64,000 nt of DNA, taken from assembly GCA_035549075.1 (NCBI GenBank), contig DASZRT010000032.1, positions 62,001-126,000 on the forward strand, given 5' to 3'. The position numbers and the translations under genes are program-made. The DNA comes from DASZFV01 sp035549075 (lineage in GTDB: Bacteria > Myxococcota_A > Polyangia > Fen-1088). Under the pieces are notes generated by a model, which saw only the letters and a program-made list of their open reading frames with translations, was not told where the DNA came from and did no database searches. Shown here piece after piece: positions 34,257 through 43,250 of this stretch. Position 1 is the stretch's first letter, and each line of letters opens with the position of its first letter.

Positions 34257-35516
34257 CTATTTGATCTGGGCCTCGGCGAAGTCGACGAGCATTTGGTTTC
34301 CGACGGTGCGCGTAATGGTTTTGGGGATTCGCCGCAAATACCAGCGTACGGGCCAGTCGATCTTCTGGCCGGGGGCGAAGGTCGCTTGCTCGTGGTGGTC
34401 CTCGACCTCCTCGTAGCTGCGGTCCTCGCGGTAGTAGACCTCGACCTCGCCGTGGCCGGTGCCGGCGGTCTTGTCGGGGATGTCCTTGAACGTCTTGATC
34501 AACATGATGTCGCCGGCGCCGGTCGTGTCGGGCACGACGTGCGCAACCCAGCCGCCCGACGCGTCGGTCGAGTACTTGCCGTACGTGGCCGGTGTACCTG
34601 GCACGTACTTCGTGTGGTCGAGCCACACGACGCCGTTCACGACGCTGACGCACGCCTTGATCGGCGAGCTCGTCGGCGGTCCGTAGAGCGGCGCGCTCGA
34701 CGCGGCTGGCGGCGCGGGGAAGAAGGTGAGGCCGTTCGGGTAGACGCGCGTGACCTCCCAGTGGCCCGTCGTCATCGACGCCGTGCCCGTGTTCGTGATC
34801 GAGTAGACGATGTCGATGGCGCCGGCCGCCAGGTTCGCGGCGAACTTCTTGGTCACGGTGAACGTCATGTTCGCGAACGCGACGGTCGGGCCCGTGCCCG
34901 AGAACGAGTCGTCGTCGGCGACGGTCATCGGGTAGGTCATCGTGTCGAAGGCGGGGACGAGCATCATGTTGGCGCCGCCCTTGGCCTGCGCGCTGCCCAT
35001 CCACTGGCCTTCTGGCGCGGTCCAGAACGTCGAGCCCCAGTAGCTGGCGTTCGCGGTCGCGTCGGTGAGGACGTTCTTGCCGTCGAGGCTGTACTCGACG
35101 ATGCGCCCGCCCGGCGCGGGATCGACGGTGAACTTCGTCGTGCCGAATTCCAGCGTGTAGACGCCCGCGCGCATGACGGGCAGCGTGAGGGTCGCGCCGC
35201 CCGCGCCGCCTGTACTCGACGAGCCGCCGGCGCCGCCTGAACCACCGGCGCTCGTCGAACCGCCCGTGCCGCCCGCGCCCCCGACGCTGGTCGATCCGCC
35301 GCTACCGCCGCTGCCGCCAACGCCGCCAACGCTGGTCGTGCCGCCGGTACCGCCCGAGCTCGTCGCACCAGCCGTCCCGCCGGTTCCACCTGTGCTCGTC
35401 GTCGAGCCGACGCTCCCGCCGGTTCCACCGCCGCCGTCGTCGCTCGACGAGCCGCCGCCCGAGCAGCCAACCACCAACAAAACGCCAAACGAAACCAAGC
35501 TCGTCCTGACGCTCAT
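34257..35516 (-). CDS. Lipoprotein with DUF4380/mutarotase-like domain
   Basis: 419 aa. Lipobox LVVGC (Cys18), then a Gly/Ser/Thr linker (19-110) with GGTGG and GGSxSxGG repeats. The main domain (about 112-419) begins LPVMRAGVYTLEFGTTKFTV and PGGRIVEYSLDGKNVL, as in DUF4380 proteins, which share the galactose-mutarotase/glycoside-binding fold. It likely binds carbohydrate at the cell surface. It is separated by only 66 bases from the following lyase-like gene on the same strand, so the two may be cotranscribed. Confidence 0.65.
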   Translation of the reverse strand: MSVRTSLVSFGVLLVVGCSGGGSSSDDGGGGTGGSVGSTTSTGGTGGTAGATSSGGTGGTTSVGGVGGSGGSGGSTSVGGAGGTGGSTSAGGSGGAGGSSSTGGAGGATLTLPVMRAGVYTLEFGTTKFTVDPAPGGRIVEYSLDGKNVLTDATANASYWGSTFWTAPEGQWMGSAQAKGGANMMLVPAFDTMTYPMTVADDDSFSGTGPTVAFANMTFTVTKKFAANLAAGAIDIVYSITNTGTASMTTGHWEVTRVYPNGLTFFPAPPAASSAPLYGPPTSSPIKACVSVVNGVVWLDHTKYVPGTPATYGKYSTDASGGWVAHVVPDTTGAGDIMLIKTFKDIPDKTAGTGHGEVEVYYREDRSYEEVEDHHEQATFAPGQKIDWPVRWYLRRIPKTITRTVGNQMLVDFAEAQIK

Positions 35517-35570
35517 GCGATCGTCGATAGCACGATCCGAACTTTCGTCCTAGCGAGCCCGAGACGTACA

Positions 35571-36314
35571 ATGAGGGCGGTGAGCGCGCCCACTCCGTCG
35601 CTGGAGTCGACATCTTCGCCGTCTCCATGGCGAACGGCGCTCGCGCTCGGGCGCGTCGCGACGCTGCCGACGGTATGGACGAACGTCCTCGCGGGCGTCG
35701 CGTTCGCGGCCGATCCATCGGCGGGCGTCGTGCTCCCCGTCGCGCTCGCGGCGTCGCTGCTCTATTTCGCCGGCACGTTCCTCAACGACGCGTTCGACGC
35801 GAAGGCCGACGCCGCCAACCGCCCCGATCGGCCGATCCCGCAGGGCCAGGTCACGGCGCGCACCGTCTTCGCCGCGGGCTTCGGCTTCATGGCGCTCGGC
35901 CTGGCGATCCTGTGGGTCGGGCCGGGCGGCGATCGCGCGATCGCGCCCGGCGTCGCGCTCGCCGCGCTCGTCGTGTTTTACGACGTCGCCCACCGCAAGC
36001 TCGCGCTCGCGCCGGTGATCCTCGGCCTGTGCCGCGTCGCCGCCTACGTCGTCGCGTCGCGTGCCGCCGCGCCGGGCCTGCCGCCGCCGCTCGTCGTCGG
36101 CGCGCTGCTGATCCTGTCGTGTCAGGTGACGCTCGGCGTGGTCGCGCGCCGCGAGGCGGCCGAGCCGACGGCGCCGCGCCGCTTCGACTTGCTCACGGCG
36201 GGCCTCTCGCTCGTCGACGGCGCACAGTTGCTCGCGCTCGGCCACTGGGGCCACCCGCTCCTGTGCGTGGGCGCGTTCTTGCTTGCGCGCCGCCTGCAGC
36301 GCGCGGTGCCTTAG
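35571..36314 (+). CDS. UbiA-family prenyltransferase
   Basis: 247 aa, short for the family (about 280-300). The first Asp-rich motif is NDAFDAKADAANRPDRPIP. The second motif region is reduced to FYDVAHRKLALAPV, lacking a clear DxxxD, and the helix count appears to be about seven. The N-terminal TLPTVWTNVLAGVAFA is typical of one bacterial UbiA subfamily. It would prenylate an aromatic or other acceptor in the membrane; the acceptor is unknown. No quinone or hopanoid genes lie nearby. It is divergent from the DUF4380 lipoprotein. Confidence 0.82.
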   Translation: MRAVSAPTPSLESTSSPSPWRTALALGRVATLPTVWTNVLAGVAFAADPSAGVVLPVALAASLLYFAGTFLNDAFDAKADAANRPDRPIPQGQVTARTVFAAGFGFMALGLAILWVGPGGDRAIAPGVALAALVVFYDVAHRKLALAPVILGLCRVAAYVVASRAAAPGLPPPLVVGALLILSCQVTLGVVARREAAEPTAPRRFDLLTAGLSLVDGAQLLALGHWGHPLLCVGAFLLARRLQRAVP

Positions 36315-37277
36315 TCAGCGCGCGCGGGCCGCGGCGATCATGTCGCGCGCGACGTCTTTCATGTGGTGCTGCGCCGTCCACCCGAGCCGCTCGCGCGCCT
36401 TGGCTGGCGAGCCGAGGCTCACGCGCAGGTCGCCCGGGCGGAAGAGCGAGCGATCCTGATCGACGTGGTCGGCGGCGCGCAGGCCCACGGCCGCGAACGC
36501 CTCGTCGACGAACGCCGACAGCGGGTGCGTCTCGCCCGTACAGATGACGTAGTCGTCGGGCTGCTCTTGCTGCAGCATGCGCCACATCGCCTCGACATAC
36601 TCGGGCGCCCAGCCCCAGTCGCGGCGAATCGCGAGATCGCCGAGCAAGAGGCGCTCGCGGCTGCCGTCGGCGATGCGGCACGCGGCCGCGACGACCTTCT
36701 GCGTGACGAAGCGCTCGGGCCGCAGCGGCGACTCGTGGTTGAAGAGGATGCCCGACGACGCGTGGATGCCGTAGGCGCGGCGGTAGCTGCTGACCTGCCA
36801 GAACGCCGCCGCCTTCGCGACGCCGTAGGGGCTGCGCGGGCGGAAGGGCGTCTGCTCGTCCGCGGGCGACTCCGTCTCGCCGAAGCACTCGCTCGAGCAC
36901 GCGTTGTAGAAGCGCACCGGCCGCTTGAGCAGGCGAATCGCCTCGAGCAGGTTGAGCGTCCCGAACGCGATGCTCTCGAGCGCCTCGGCCGGCTGATCGA
37001 ACGACAGCCCGACCGACGTCTGCCCCGCGAGGTTGTAGATCTCGTCGGGCTCGACCTCGAGCATCACGCGGATGACGCTGCGAAAGTCCGTGAGCGCCGC
37101 CGACTTGATCGCGATGCGCTCGCGCACGTCGAGCCGCGTGAGGCTCGAGAACGACGCGACGGCCGCGTCGCGGGAGGTGCCGACGACCTTGTAGCCGCGC
37201 TCGACGAGCAGCTTCGCGAGGTAAGCGCCGTCCTGCCCGCCCACGCCCCAGATGAGAGCGGTCTTCACTGACGACAC
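36315..37277 (-). CDS. gmd: GDP-mannose 4,6-dehydratase family
   Basis: 320 aa. An extended SDR with the nucleotide loop GVGGQDGAYLAKLL, the GMD-type line EIYNLAGQTSVGLSFDQP, the catalytic S-S-E and YxxxK in CSSECFGE and SPYGVAKAA, and GILFNHESPLRPERFVTQK, a strong GMD marker. Product: GDP-4-keto-6-deoxymannose, precursor of fucose, rhamnose or perosamine. No matching reductase or 4-aminotransferase (Fcl, Rmd, Per) is adjacent. It lies at the edge of the polysaccharide locus, transcribed away from it. Confidence 0.9.
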   Translation of the reverse strand: MSSVKTALIWGVGGQDGAYLAKLLVERGYKVVGTSRDAAVASFSSLTRLDVRERIAIKSAALTDFRSVIRVMLEVEPDEIYNLAGQTSVGLSFDQPAEALESIAFGTLNLLEAIRLLKRPVRFYNACSSECFGETESPADEQTPFRPRSPYGVAKAAAFWQVSSYRRAYGIHASSGILFNHESPLRPERFVTQKVVAAACRIADGSRERLLLGDLAIRRDWGWAPEYVEAMWRMLQQEQPDDYVICTGETHPLSAFVDEAFAAVGLRAADHVDQDRSLFRPGDLRVSLGSPAKARERLGWTAQHHMKDVARDMIAAARAR

Positions 37278-37323
37278 TGTACAAGCACCCCGCGGGAGGG
37301 CGCCACTGCCAAGCGCGCCTGAC

Positions 37324-37353
37324 TTGACTCGTGAGGCGGAGAGAACATTATCT
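37324..37353 (+). promoter_or_regulatory. Candidate promoter of the polysaccharide operon
   Basis: TTGACT (37324-37329), an 18-base spacer, then TTATCT (37348-37353), in a locally AT-richer stretch between the divergent gmd and wzm genes. If used, transcription would start near 37360. That favours ATG 37368 over TTG 37353 as the wzm start. Assigned by eye. Confidence 0.3.
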
Positions 37354-38207
37354 TGAATCCGCTAGGAATGACTGCCTCAAACACACACGAGCGCGTGCTC
37401 GTCATTCGCCCGACGACTGCGCTGTCCTGGCAGGACTTCCGTGATGCCTGGGACTACCGGGAGCTCCTGTGGATCCTCGCGCTGCGGGACGTGCGTGTCC
37501 GCTACAAGCAAGCGTCGCTCGGCGTGGCGTGGGCACTTCTCCAGCCGCTCACGCAGATGCTCGTCTTCACGGTCCTCTTCAACAAGCTGGCGGGCATCAA
37601 GGCCGATGCCGCCGTTCCTTACTCGGTCTTTTGCTTCGCGGGTCTCACGGTGTGGGGCTTGTTTGCCAACGGCCTCTCCCACTCGAGCGAGAGCCTCATC
37701 GGCAGCGCCAACCTCGTGACGAAGGTGTACTTCCCGCGCGTGTTGATCCCGCTCGCGGCCATCGTGACCGCGGTCGTCGACGCTGGCATCACGAGCGTCT
37801 TGCTCGTCGCGCTCATGATCTGGAAGCACGTGCCATTTCACGCCTCGATCGTCTTCGCGATCCCGATCGCCGCCGTCGCGGCGCTCTGTGCGGCGGCGCT
37901 CGGGTTGTGGATGTCGGCGCTCAATCTGCGGTACCGCGACGTGCGCTACGCCTTGCCGTTCTTCATTCAAATGCTCGTCTACGCGACGCCGGTCTTCTAT
38001 TCGGCGTCGCTCTTGCCCGAGCGCTACCGTGTGTGGCTCACGCTCAACCCCATGGCAGCCGTCGTCGACGGGTTTCGAGCCGCACTTTTCGGCACGCCGA
38101 TCCCTTTCGCTCGTCTTGGCGTCGCCGCCGCTATCGCCCTCGTCGTCGGCGCCCTGGGCTTTGTGCGCTTTCGCCAGCTCGAGCAGACGTTCGCGGATCG
38201 GATCTGA
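37353..38207 (+). CDS. wzm: ABC-2 type polysaccharide exporter permease (Wzm)
   Basis: 284 aa from TTG, or 279 aa from ATG 37368. Six membrane spans. The cytoplasmic N-terminal part YRELLWILALRDVRVRYKQ and ASLGVAWALLQPLTQ is the classic Wzm/TagG signature. It exports undecaprenyl-PP-linked O-antigen-like glycans across the inner membrane with Wzt. Its stop overlaps the wzt ATG. A possible promoter with TTGACT at 37324 precedes it. Confidence 0.93.
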   Translation: MNPLGMTASNTHERVLVIRPTTALSWQDFRDAWDYRELLWILALRDVRVRYKQASLGVAWALLQPLTQMLVFTVLFNKLAGIKADAAVPYSVFCFAGLTVWGLFANGLSHSSESLIGSANLVTKVYFPRVLIPLAAIVTAVVDAGITSVLLVALMIWKHVPFHASIVFAIPIAAVAALCAAALGLWMSALNLRYRDVRYALPFFIQMLVYATPVFYSASLLPERYRVWLTLNPMAAVVDGFRAALFGTPIPFARLGVAAAIALVVGALGFVRFRQLEQTFADRI

Positions 38208-39505
38208 TGTCGAACCCGATCATCGAGGCTCGCGGACTCGGCAAGGAGTACGTTCTCGGTGCAAGCGGACGCTCGACGTTCCGTGAGGCGATCATCGGGG
38301 GGCTCGCTGCGCCGTTGAAGATGCTCGGCCGCAAGCGGCCATCGAGGGAGACGTTCTGGGCGCTCAAAGACGTCTCGTTCGACATCGCGCGCGGCGAAGC
38401 CGTGGGAATCATCGGGCGCAACGGCGCTGGAAAGTCGACGCTTCTCAAGATCCTGTCGCGGATCACCGCGCCCACGAACGGCGAGGTTCGCCTTCACGGA
38501 AACATCGCCTCTCTGCTCGAGGTGGGCACCGGCTTTCATCCCGAGCTCAGCGGGCGAGACAACATCTTCCTCAACGGCGCGATCATGGGCATGTCGCGCG
38601 CCGAAGTACGGCGGCAGTTCGACGAGATCGTCGCGTTCTCCGAGGTCGAGAAGTTCCTCGACACGCCCGTCAAGCGCTACTCCTCGGGCATGTACGTGCG
38701 CCTCGCGTTCGCCGTCGCGGCGCACCTGCAGCCGGAGATCCTCGTCGTCGACGAGGTCCTGGCCGTCGGTGACGCGTCTTTTCAGCGCAAGTGCCTCGGC
38801 AAGATGCAGTCGGTGGCATCGGGGGGACGCACGGTCCTTTTCGTGAGCCACAACATGGCCGCCATCACGCGGTTGTGCACGCGCGCCATTCTTCTCTCGC
38901 ACGGCTCCGTCGCTGCCGACGGCCCGGTCGCCAAAGTGGCCGCGGTCTACGCCGGTGGCACCACCGGCGAGAGCCCGACGGAGGTCGACTTCCGCAAGCG
39001 TGGCAAAGCACCAGGCTCGGAGCACGCCAAGCTGCTCGCGGCTCGTATCATCGGGGATCAACCGGGCTCACCTTCCATCGACATCCGACGGTCGTTCTCC
39101 GTACAAATGGACTTCGAGGTCCTCACCGACAAGTACGCCGTGAACCCGAACCTTCACTTCTTCAACGAAGAAGGCGCGTGCGTGTTCATCACGGGCGACG
39201 GATACCTCCGCGAGAACCAACGGCCGCGGTCGCCCGGCGTCTATCGGTCGACCACGACGATCCCCGGCAACTTCATGTCCGAGGGGATGTTCTCCGTCGA
39301 CGTCGCGATCTCGACGTCCGATCCGGTGCTCGTTCACGCGCACGAGCGCGGCTTACTGTCGTTCAACGTCTACGATCCGGGCGAGGGCGACTCTTTGCGC
39401 GGACACTACGCGGGCCCGTTCCCGGGCGCCGTGAGACCGATGTTACCTTGGACGACAGAAAGGCTCGGCGCCGTCGTCAACCTCAGGGAGAGCGGAGAAG
39501 CATGA
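38207..39505 (+). CDS. wzt: Polysaccharide exporter ATPase with glycan-binding domain (Wzt)
   Basis: 432 aa. The N-terminal ABC ATPase has Walker A GRNGAGKST (70-78), the signature YSSGMYVRLAFA and Walker B ILVVDEVLAVGD. After residue 250 comes a Wzt-C type beta-sandwich domain (IRRSFSVQMDFEVLTDKYAV to PGVYRSTTTIPGNFMSEGMF) that in known systems reads the modified chain end of the glycan. The presence of this domain predicts a terminally capped O-antigen. It overlaps rfbF by 4 bases. Confidence 0.93.
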   Translation: MSNPIIEARGLGKEYVLGASGRSTFREAIIGGLAAPLKMLGRKRPSRETFWALKDVSFDIARGEAVGIIGRNGAGKSTLLKILSRITAPTNGEVRLHGNIASLLEVGTGFHPELSGRDNIFLNGAIMGMSRAEVRRQFDEIVAFSEVEKFLDTPVKRYSSGMYVRLAFAVAAHLQPEILVVDEVLAVGDASFQRKCLGKMQSVASGGRTVLFVSHNMAAITRLCTRAILLSHGSVAADGPVAKVAAVYAGGTTGESPTEVDFRKRGKAPGSEHAKLLAARIIGDQPGSPSIDIRRSFSVQMDFEVLTDKYAVNPNLHFFNEEGACVFITGDGYLRENQRPRSPGVYRSTTTIPGNFMSEGMFSVDVAISTSDPVLVHAHERGLLSFNVYDPGEGDSLRGHYAGPFPGAVRPMLPWTTERLGAVVNLRESGEA

Positions 39506-40272
39506 AGGCGGTGATCCTCGCGGGCGGCCTCGGCACCCGAATCAGCGAAGAGACGCAGGTGCGGCCCAAGCCCATGGTCGAGATCGGGGGGCGCCCGATC
39601 CTCTGGCACATCATGAAGCTCTACGCGCACCACGGCGTGACGGAGTTCGTCGTGTGCCTCGGCTACAAGGGCTACGTCATCAAGGAGTACTTCGCGAATT
39701 ACTTCGTTCACAACTCGGACGTGACGTTCCACCTCGCCGACAACCGTGTCGAGGTTCACCAACGCAAGGCCGAGCCGTGGCACGTCACGCTCGTCGATAC
39801 GGGTGAGAAGACGCAGACGGGCGGTCGACTCAAGCGCGTGCGCCAGTACGTCGGCAACGAGACGTTCTGCCTCACTTACGGCGACGGCGTGTCGAACGTC
39901 GACATCGGCGCGTCGATCAAGTTCCACGAGTCGCAGGGCCGCCTCGCTACGGTCACGGCCATCACGCCGCCGGGTCGCTTCGGCATGCTGACAATGGAAG
40001 ACCGGCGCATCACGGGCTTCTCCGAGAAGCCGCCCGGCGACGGCGCGCGCGTCAACGGCGGCTTCTTCGTGCTCTCGCCCAAGGTGTTCGACTACGTCGC
40101 GGGCGACGCGACCGTGTGGGAGCGCGAGCCGCTCGAACGCCTCGCCGCCGACGGTCAGCTGTCGGCGTTCATCCACGAGGGCTTCTGGCAGCCCATGGAT
40201 CACCTGCGCGACAAGGTGCTGCTCGAGGAGCTGTGGAGCTCCGGCGCGGCGCCGTGGAAGATCTGGGAGTGA
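39502..40272 (+). CDS. rfbF: Glucose-1-phosphate cytidylyltransferase RfbF
   Basis: 256 aa. Nucleotidyltransferase loop AGGLGTRISEETQVRPKPM near the N-terminus, followed by the family-specific VCLGYKGYVIKEYFANYF, DTGEKTQTGGRLKRV, and GGFFVLSPKVFDY. It converts CTP and Glc-1-P to CDP-glucose, the entry to CDP-3,6-dideoxy, branched and amino sugars. It is coupled by 4-base overlaps both to wzt and to rfbG. Confidence 0.95.
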   Translation: MKAVILAGGLGTRISEETQVRPKPMVEIGGRPILWHIMKLYAHHGVTEFVVCLGYKGYVIKEYFANYFVHNSDVTFHLADNRVEVHQRKAEPWHVTLVDTGEKTQTGGRLKRVRQYVGNETFCLTYGDGVSNVDIGASIKFHESQGRLATVTAITPPGRFGMLTMEDRRITGFSEKPPGDGARVNGGFFVLSPKVFDYVAGDATVWEREPLERLAADGQLSAFIHEGFWQPMDHLRDKVLLEELWSSGAAPWKIWE

Positions 40273-41342
40273 CCAACCTGGGCGCGACGGACTCGTTCTG
40301 GAAGGGCCGGCGCGTCTTCCTCACGGGCCACACCGGCTTCAAGGGCGGTTGGCTCGCCGTCATGCTCGAGCGCCTCGGCGCCGTCGTCACGGGCTATTCG
40401 CTCGCGCCCGAAGGCGACCGGACACTGTTCGCGAGCGCGCGCGTCGATCGGCACGCGAAATCAATCATCGCCGACATTCGCGATCTCTCGGTGCTGCGCG
40501 CAGCGGTCTCCGCGGCGGCGCCCGAGGTGGTGCTGCACCTCGCGGCGCAAGCGCTCGTGCTGACGTCTTACGAGCGGCCGCTCGACACGTTCTCGACCAA
40601 CGTCGTCGGCACGGCGAACGTGCTCGAAGCGGCGCGCGAGACGTCGTCGGTGCGCGCCGTCGTCGTCGTCACGAGCGACAAGGTCTACAAGAACCGCGAG
40701 TGGGCGTGGGGCTACCGCGAGAACGACGAGCTCGGCGGGCGCGATCCGTATTCGAGCAGCAAGGCGTGCACCGAGCTCGTCGCGGCCTCGTACCGCGACT
40801 CGTTCCTCGCGGCGCGCGGCGTGGCGCTGGCGACGGCGCGCGCGGGCAACGTCATCGGCGGCGGCGACTGGGCGGCGAACCGCATCGTGCCCGACTTCGT
40901 GCGCGCGACCATCGCGGGCGAGCCGCTGCGCGTGCGTAACCCGGCGAGCACACGACCCTGGCAGCACGTGCTCGAGCCCATCGAAGGCTATCTCGTGCTC
41001 GCGCGCCGCCTGCTCGAAGATCCGAAGGCGTACGCCACAGGGTGGAACTTCGGTCCGCCGCCGGACGCCGTGCAGCCGGTGCGGCGCCTGGCGGACGATC
41101 TCGTGGCGGCCTGGGGTGACGGTGCTTCCTGGCGCGCCGAGACGGTCGACCAGCCGCACGAGGCCGGCCTGCTGACGCTCGACGCGACCAAGGCGCGGCG
41201 CGAGCTCAGTTGGACACCGCGGCTCGGGTACGAACGGGGCGTCCGCGCCACCGTCGACTGGTACCGGGCCTATGCGCGCGGCGCCGATTGCGAGGCAAAA
41301 ACGATCGAACAGGTTGACGCGTATCTCGACCCACAGTCATGA
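40269..41342 (+). CDS. rfbG: CDP-glucose 4,6-dehydratase RfbG
   Basis: 357 aa from the overlapping GTG. SDR fold with TGHTGFKGGWLAVMLERLG, the CDP-glucose dehydratase form of the loop. It also has LAAQALVLTSYERPLDTF, VVTSDKVYKNREW and the catalytic YxxxK in DPYSSSKACTEL, plus AGNVIGGGDWAANRIVPD. Product: CDP-4-keto-6-deoxyglucose. It overlaps the DegT aminotransferase gene by 4 bases. Confidence 0.95.
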   Translation: MTNLGATDSFWKGRRVFLTGHTGFKGGWLAVMLERLGAVVTGYSLAPEGDRTLFASARVDRHAKSIIADIRDLSVLRAAVSAAAPEVVLHLAAQALVLTSYERPLDTFSTNVVGTANVLEAARETSSVRAVVVVTSDKVYKNREWAWGYRENDELGGRDPYSSSKACTELVAASYRDSFLAARGVALATARAGNVIGGGDWAANRIVPDFVRATIAGEPLRVRNPASTRPWQHVLEPIEGYLVLARRLLEDPKAYATGWNFGPPPDAVQPVRRLADDLVAAWGDGASWRAETVDQPHEAGLLTLDATKARRELSWTPRLGYERGVRATVDWYRAYARGADCEAKTIEQVDAYLDPQS

Positions 41343-42496
41343 TCGCGACGCCCATGTCGCATCCTTCGGCGCCTCCTCACCTCCCCGTCTTCATCCCCTC
41401 GATCGGCGTTGACACGCTCAAGGCGGTCACGGACGCGTTCCACGTCGGCTGGCTCGGCATGGGCGCCTCGACGCTCGAGCTCGAGACGAAGATCGGCGCC
41501 TACCTCGGCATCGGCGAGCGGCGCGTTCTCGCGACGAACACCGGAACGTCGGCGCTGCACATCGCGCTCAAGCTCGCGGGCGTCGGCCCCGGCGACGAGG
41601 TCATCGTGCCCTCGTTCAACTTCATCGCCGACCACCAGGCGATCAAGCAGTGCGGCGGCGTCCCCGTGCTGTGCGACATCTGCGACGACGACCTCGGCGC
41701 CGATCCCGCGGCCGTCGAGGCGCTCGTCACGCCGCGCACGAAGGCGATCCTGCCGCTTCACTACGCGGGCATCCCGTGCCGCATCGACGCGCTCCGCGCC
41801 GCCGCGCGCAAGCACAACCTGCGCATCGTCGAGGACGCGACGCACGCGTTCGGCAGCGTCGCGCGCGGCAAGAAGGTCGGTAGCGACGGCGACCTCGTCT
41901 GCTTCAGCTTCGATCCCGTCAAGATCATCACGTCGATCGACGGCGGCGCCGTCGTCCTGCCGTCGTCGGACGACATGGCGCCAGCGCAGCGCCTGCGCCT
42001 GCTCGGCATCGATAAAGACACCGTCGAGCGTTACAAGAACACGCGCTCGTGGGAGTACGACGTCCTCGACGAGGGCTACCGCTACCACCTCACGAACATC
42101 AACGCCTCTATCGGCCTGTCACAGCTCGCGCGCGTCGACGAGTTCATCTCGTCGCGCCAGCGCGCCTGCCGCCGCTATTCGGCGGCGCTGAAGGACGTCC
42201 CGGGCCTGCGCGTCCCGCAGAGCGACTACGAGGGTGTGTCGCCCTTCATTTACTTCGTGCGCGTCGACAAAGATCGCCGCCTAGGCCTCATCGACGCGCT
42301 CAAGAAACAGAACATTGCCACCGGCATCCATTTCCTACCGACGCATAAGTTCACGATCGCGCGTCAATGGCCGCGCGGCCCCATGCCCGTGACCGAGCGG
42401 GTGTGCGACGAGGTCGTCACGCTGCCGCTGCACTCGGGCATGAACAACGAGACGGTCGACCGGGTCGTCGAGGCGATCCGGTCGTACCTGACGTAG
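41339..42496 (+). CDS. DegT/DnrJ/EryC1/StrS sugar aminotransferase
   Basis: 385 aa. PLP fold type I sugar aminotransferase: NTGTSALHIALKLAGVGPGD, VPSFNFIADHQAI, EDATHAFGS, and the PLP-Lys in SFDPVKIITSIDGG. The Lys is present, so this is an aminotransferase rather than the Lys-less dehydratase RfbH. Given its place after rfbF-rfbG it probably aminates a CDP-keto-deoxy sugar at C4 or C3. That would make a CDP-amino sugar; regiochemistry is inferred. It ends 7 bases from the convergent five-gene operon. Confidence 0.88.
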   Translation: MIATPMSHPSAPPHLPVFIPSIGVDTLKAVTDAFHVGWLGMGASTLELETKIGAYLGIGERRVLATNTGTSALHIALKLAGVGPGDEVIVPSFNFIADHQAIKQCGGVPVLCDICDDDLGADPAAVEALVTPRTKAILPLHYAGIPCRIDALRAAARKHNLRIVEDATHAFGSVARGKKVGSDGDLVCFSFDPVKIITSIDGGAVVLPSSDDMAPAQRLRLLGIDKDTVERYKNTRSWEYDVLDEGYRYHLTNINASIGLSQLARVDEFISSRQRACRRYSAALKDVPGLRVPQSDYEGVSPFIYFVRVDKDRRLGLIDALKKQNIATGIHFLPTHKFTIARQWPRGPMPVTERVCDEVVTLPLHSGMNNETVDRVVEAIRSYLT

Positions 42497-42503
42497 CGTC
42501 GTG

Positions 42504-43250
42504 CTACTTGACGCGCTTGAGGAAGCCCTCGGGCGCGACCGAGATCAGCAACTTGTGATCGTAGCCCTCGTCGACGACGAACGCGTCCGTCTCCGTCAGA
42601 AACTTCCGCACGGCCGACAGCGGGCTGTTGCCCGGACCCCACGGGCGATTCGGGAACAGCTCTTTCGGCGCGTGCTCGACGGACGTGTCCATGACGACGA
42701 TGTACGAGCCGACACTGACGAGCTTCGCGTAGCGCCTCAGCTCGTCGAGCACGTGCTCCTCGGTGTGGTTCGAGTCGAGCACGACCAGGACGGGGCCGTC
42801 CTGGCCGACCTGCGCGATGACTTTCCCGACGGTCTCATCGCTCACCGACGAGCCTTGGATGAGCCGGATTCGCTTCGCCATCGGGTGCGCCTCAATGGCC
42901 TGGCGGTTGTGCTCGCGGATATCGATGTCGACCGCGATGACGCGGGCTCTCGGATCGCCTATGAGCTCGAGCATCGACGCGAAGAAGACCGCCGAGCCGC
43001 CGTGCGCGACGCCCGTCTCGACGATGACCTTCGGTTGCACCGCCCAGACGACCTCCTGCAGCGCGACGATGTCCTGCGGGAATTGGATGATGGGCCGCCC
43101 CATCCACCGGAAGTTGTAGGTGTATCCGTGGCGAGCGGTGTCGAGCATCCACTTGCGGCTGAGGGCGAGGAGCTCTTTGTCCGCGCCTTGCTCCGCGAGC
43201 GCCTTCTCACGCTGCGCCTTGAATTCTTCTTCAGGAGTCATGGGCCTCAC
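42504..43250 (-). CDS. Cephalosporin-hydroxylase (CmcI/RhmI) family protein
   Basis: 248 aa from the GTG overlapping the upstream stop (ATG 43241 is an alternative). Seen: WMGRPIIQFPQDIVALQEVV, VIVETGVAHGGSAVFFASML (a SAM-binding-like loop), VIAVDIDIREHNRQAIEAHP, LVVLDSNHTEEHVLDELR and YIVVMDTSVEH, all typical of the CmcI/RhmI family found in cephamycin synthesis and in surface glycan loci. Members have a class I methyltransferase fold; some are O-methyltransferases. It is the last gene of the reverse operon and its substrate is unknown. Confidence 0.85.
   Translation of the reverse strand: MRPMTPEEEFKAQREKALAEQGADKELLALSRKWMLDTARHGYTYNFRWMGRPIIQFPQDIVALQEVVWAVQPKVIVETGVAHGGSAVFFASMLELIGDPRARVIAVDIDIREHNRQAIEAHPMAKRIRLIQGSSVSDETVGKVIAQVGQDGPVLVVLDSNHTEEHVLDELRRYAKLVSVGSYIVVMDTSVEHAPKELFPNRPWGPGNSPLSAVRKFLTETDAFVVDEGYDHKLLISVAPEGFLKRVK

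Noticed and set aside
35571..36314. EboC, to pair with the eboA remnant
   Set aside because: The N-terminal TLPTVWTNVLAG pattern fits another UbiA subfamily, and it lies 14 kb away in different context.
41339..42496. RfbH-type CDP-sugar 3-dehydrase
   Set aside because: The PLP-binding Lys is present in SFDPVKIITS and the length (385 aa) is that of aminotransferases, not of RfbH with His at that site.
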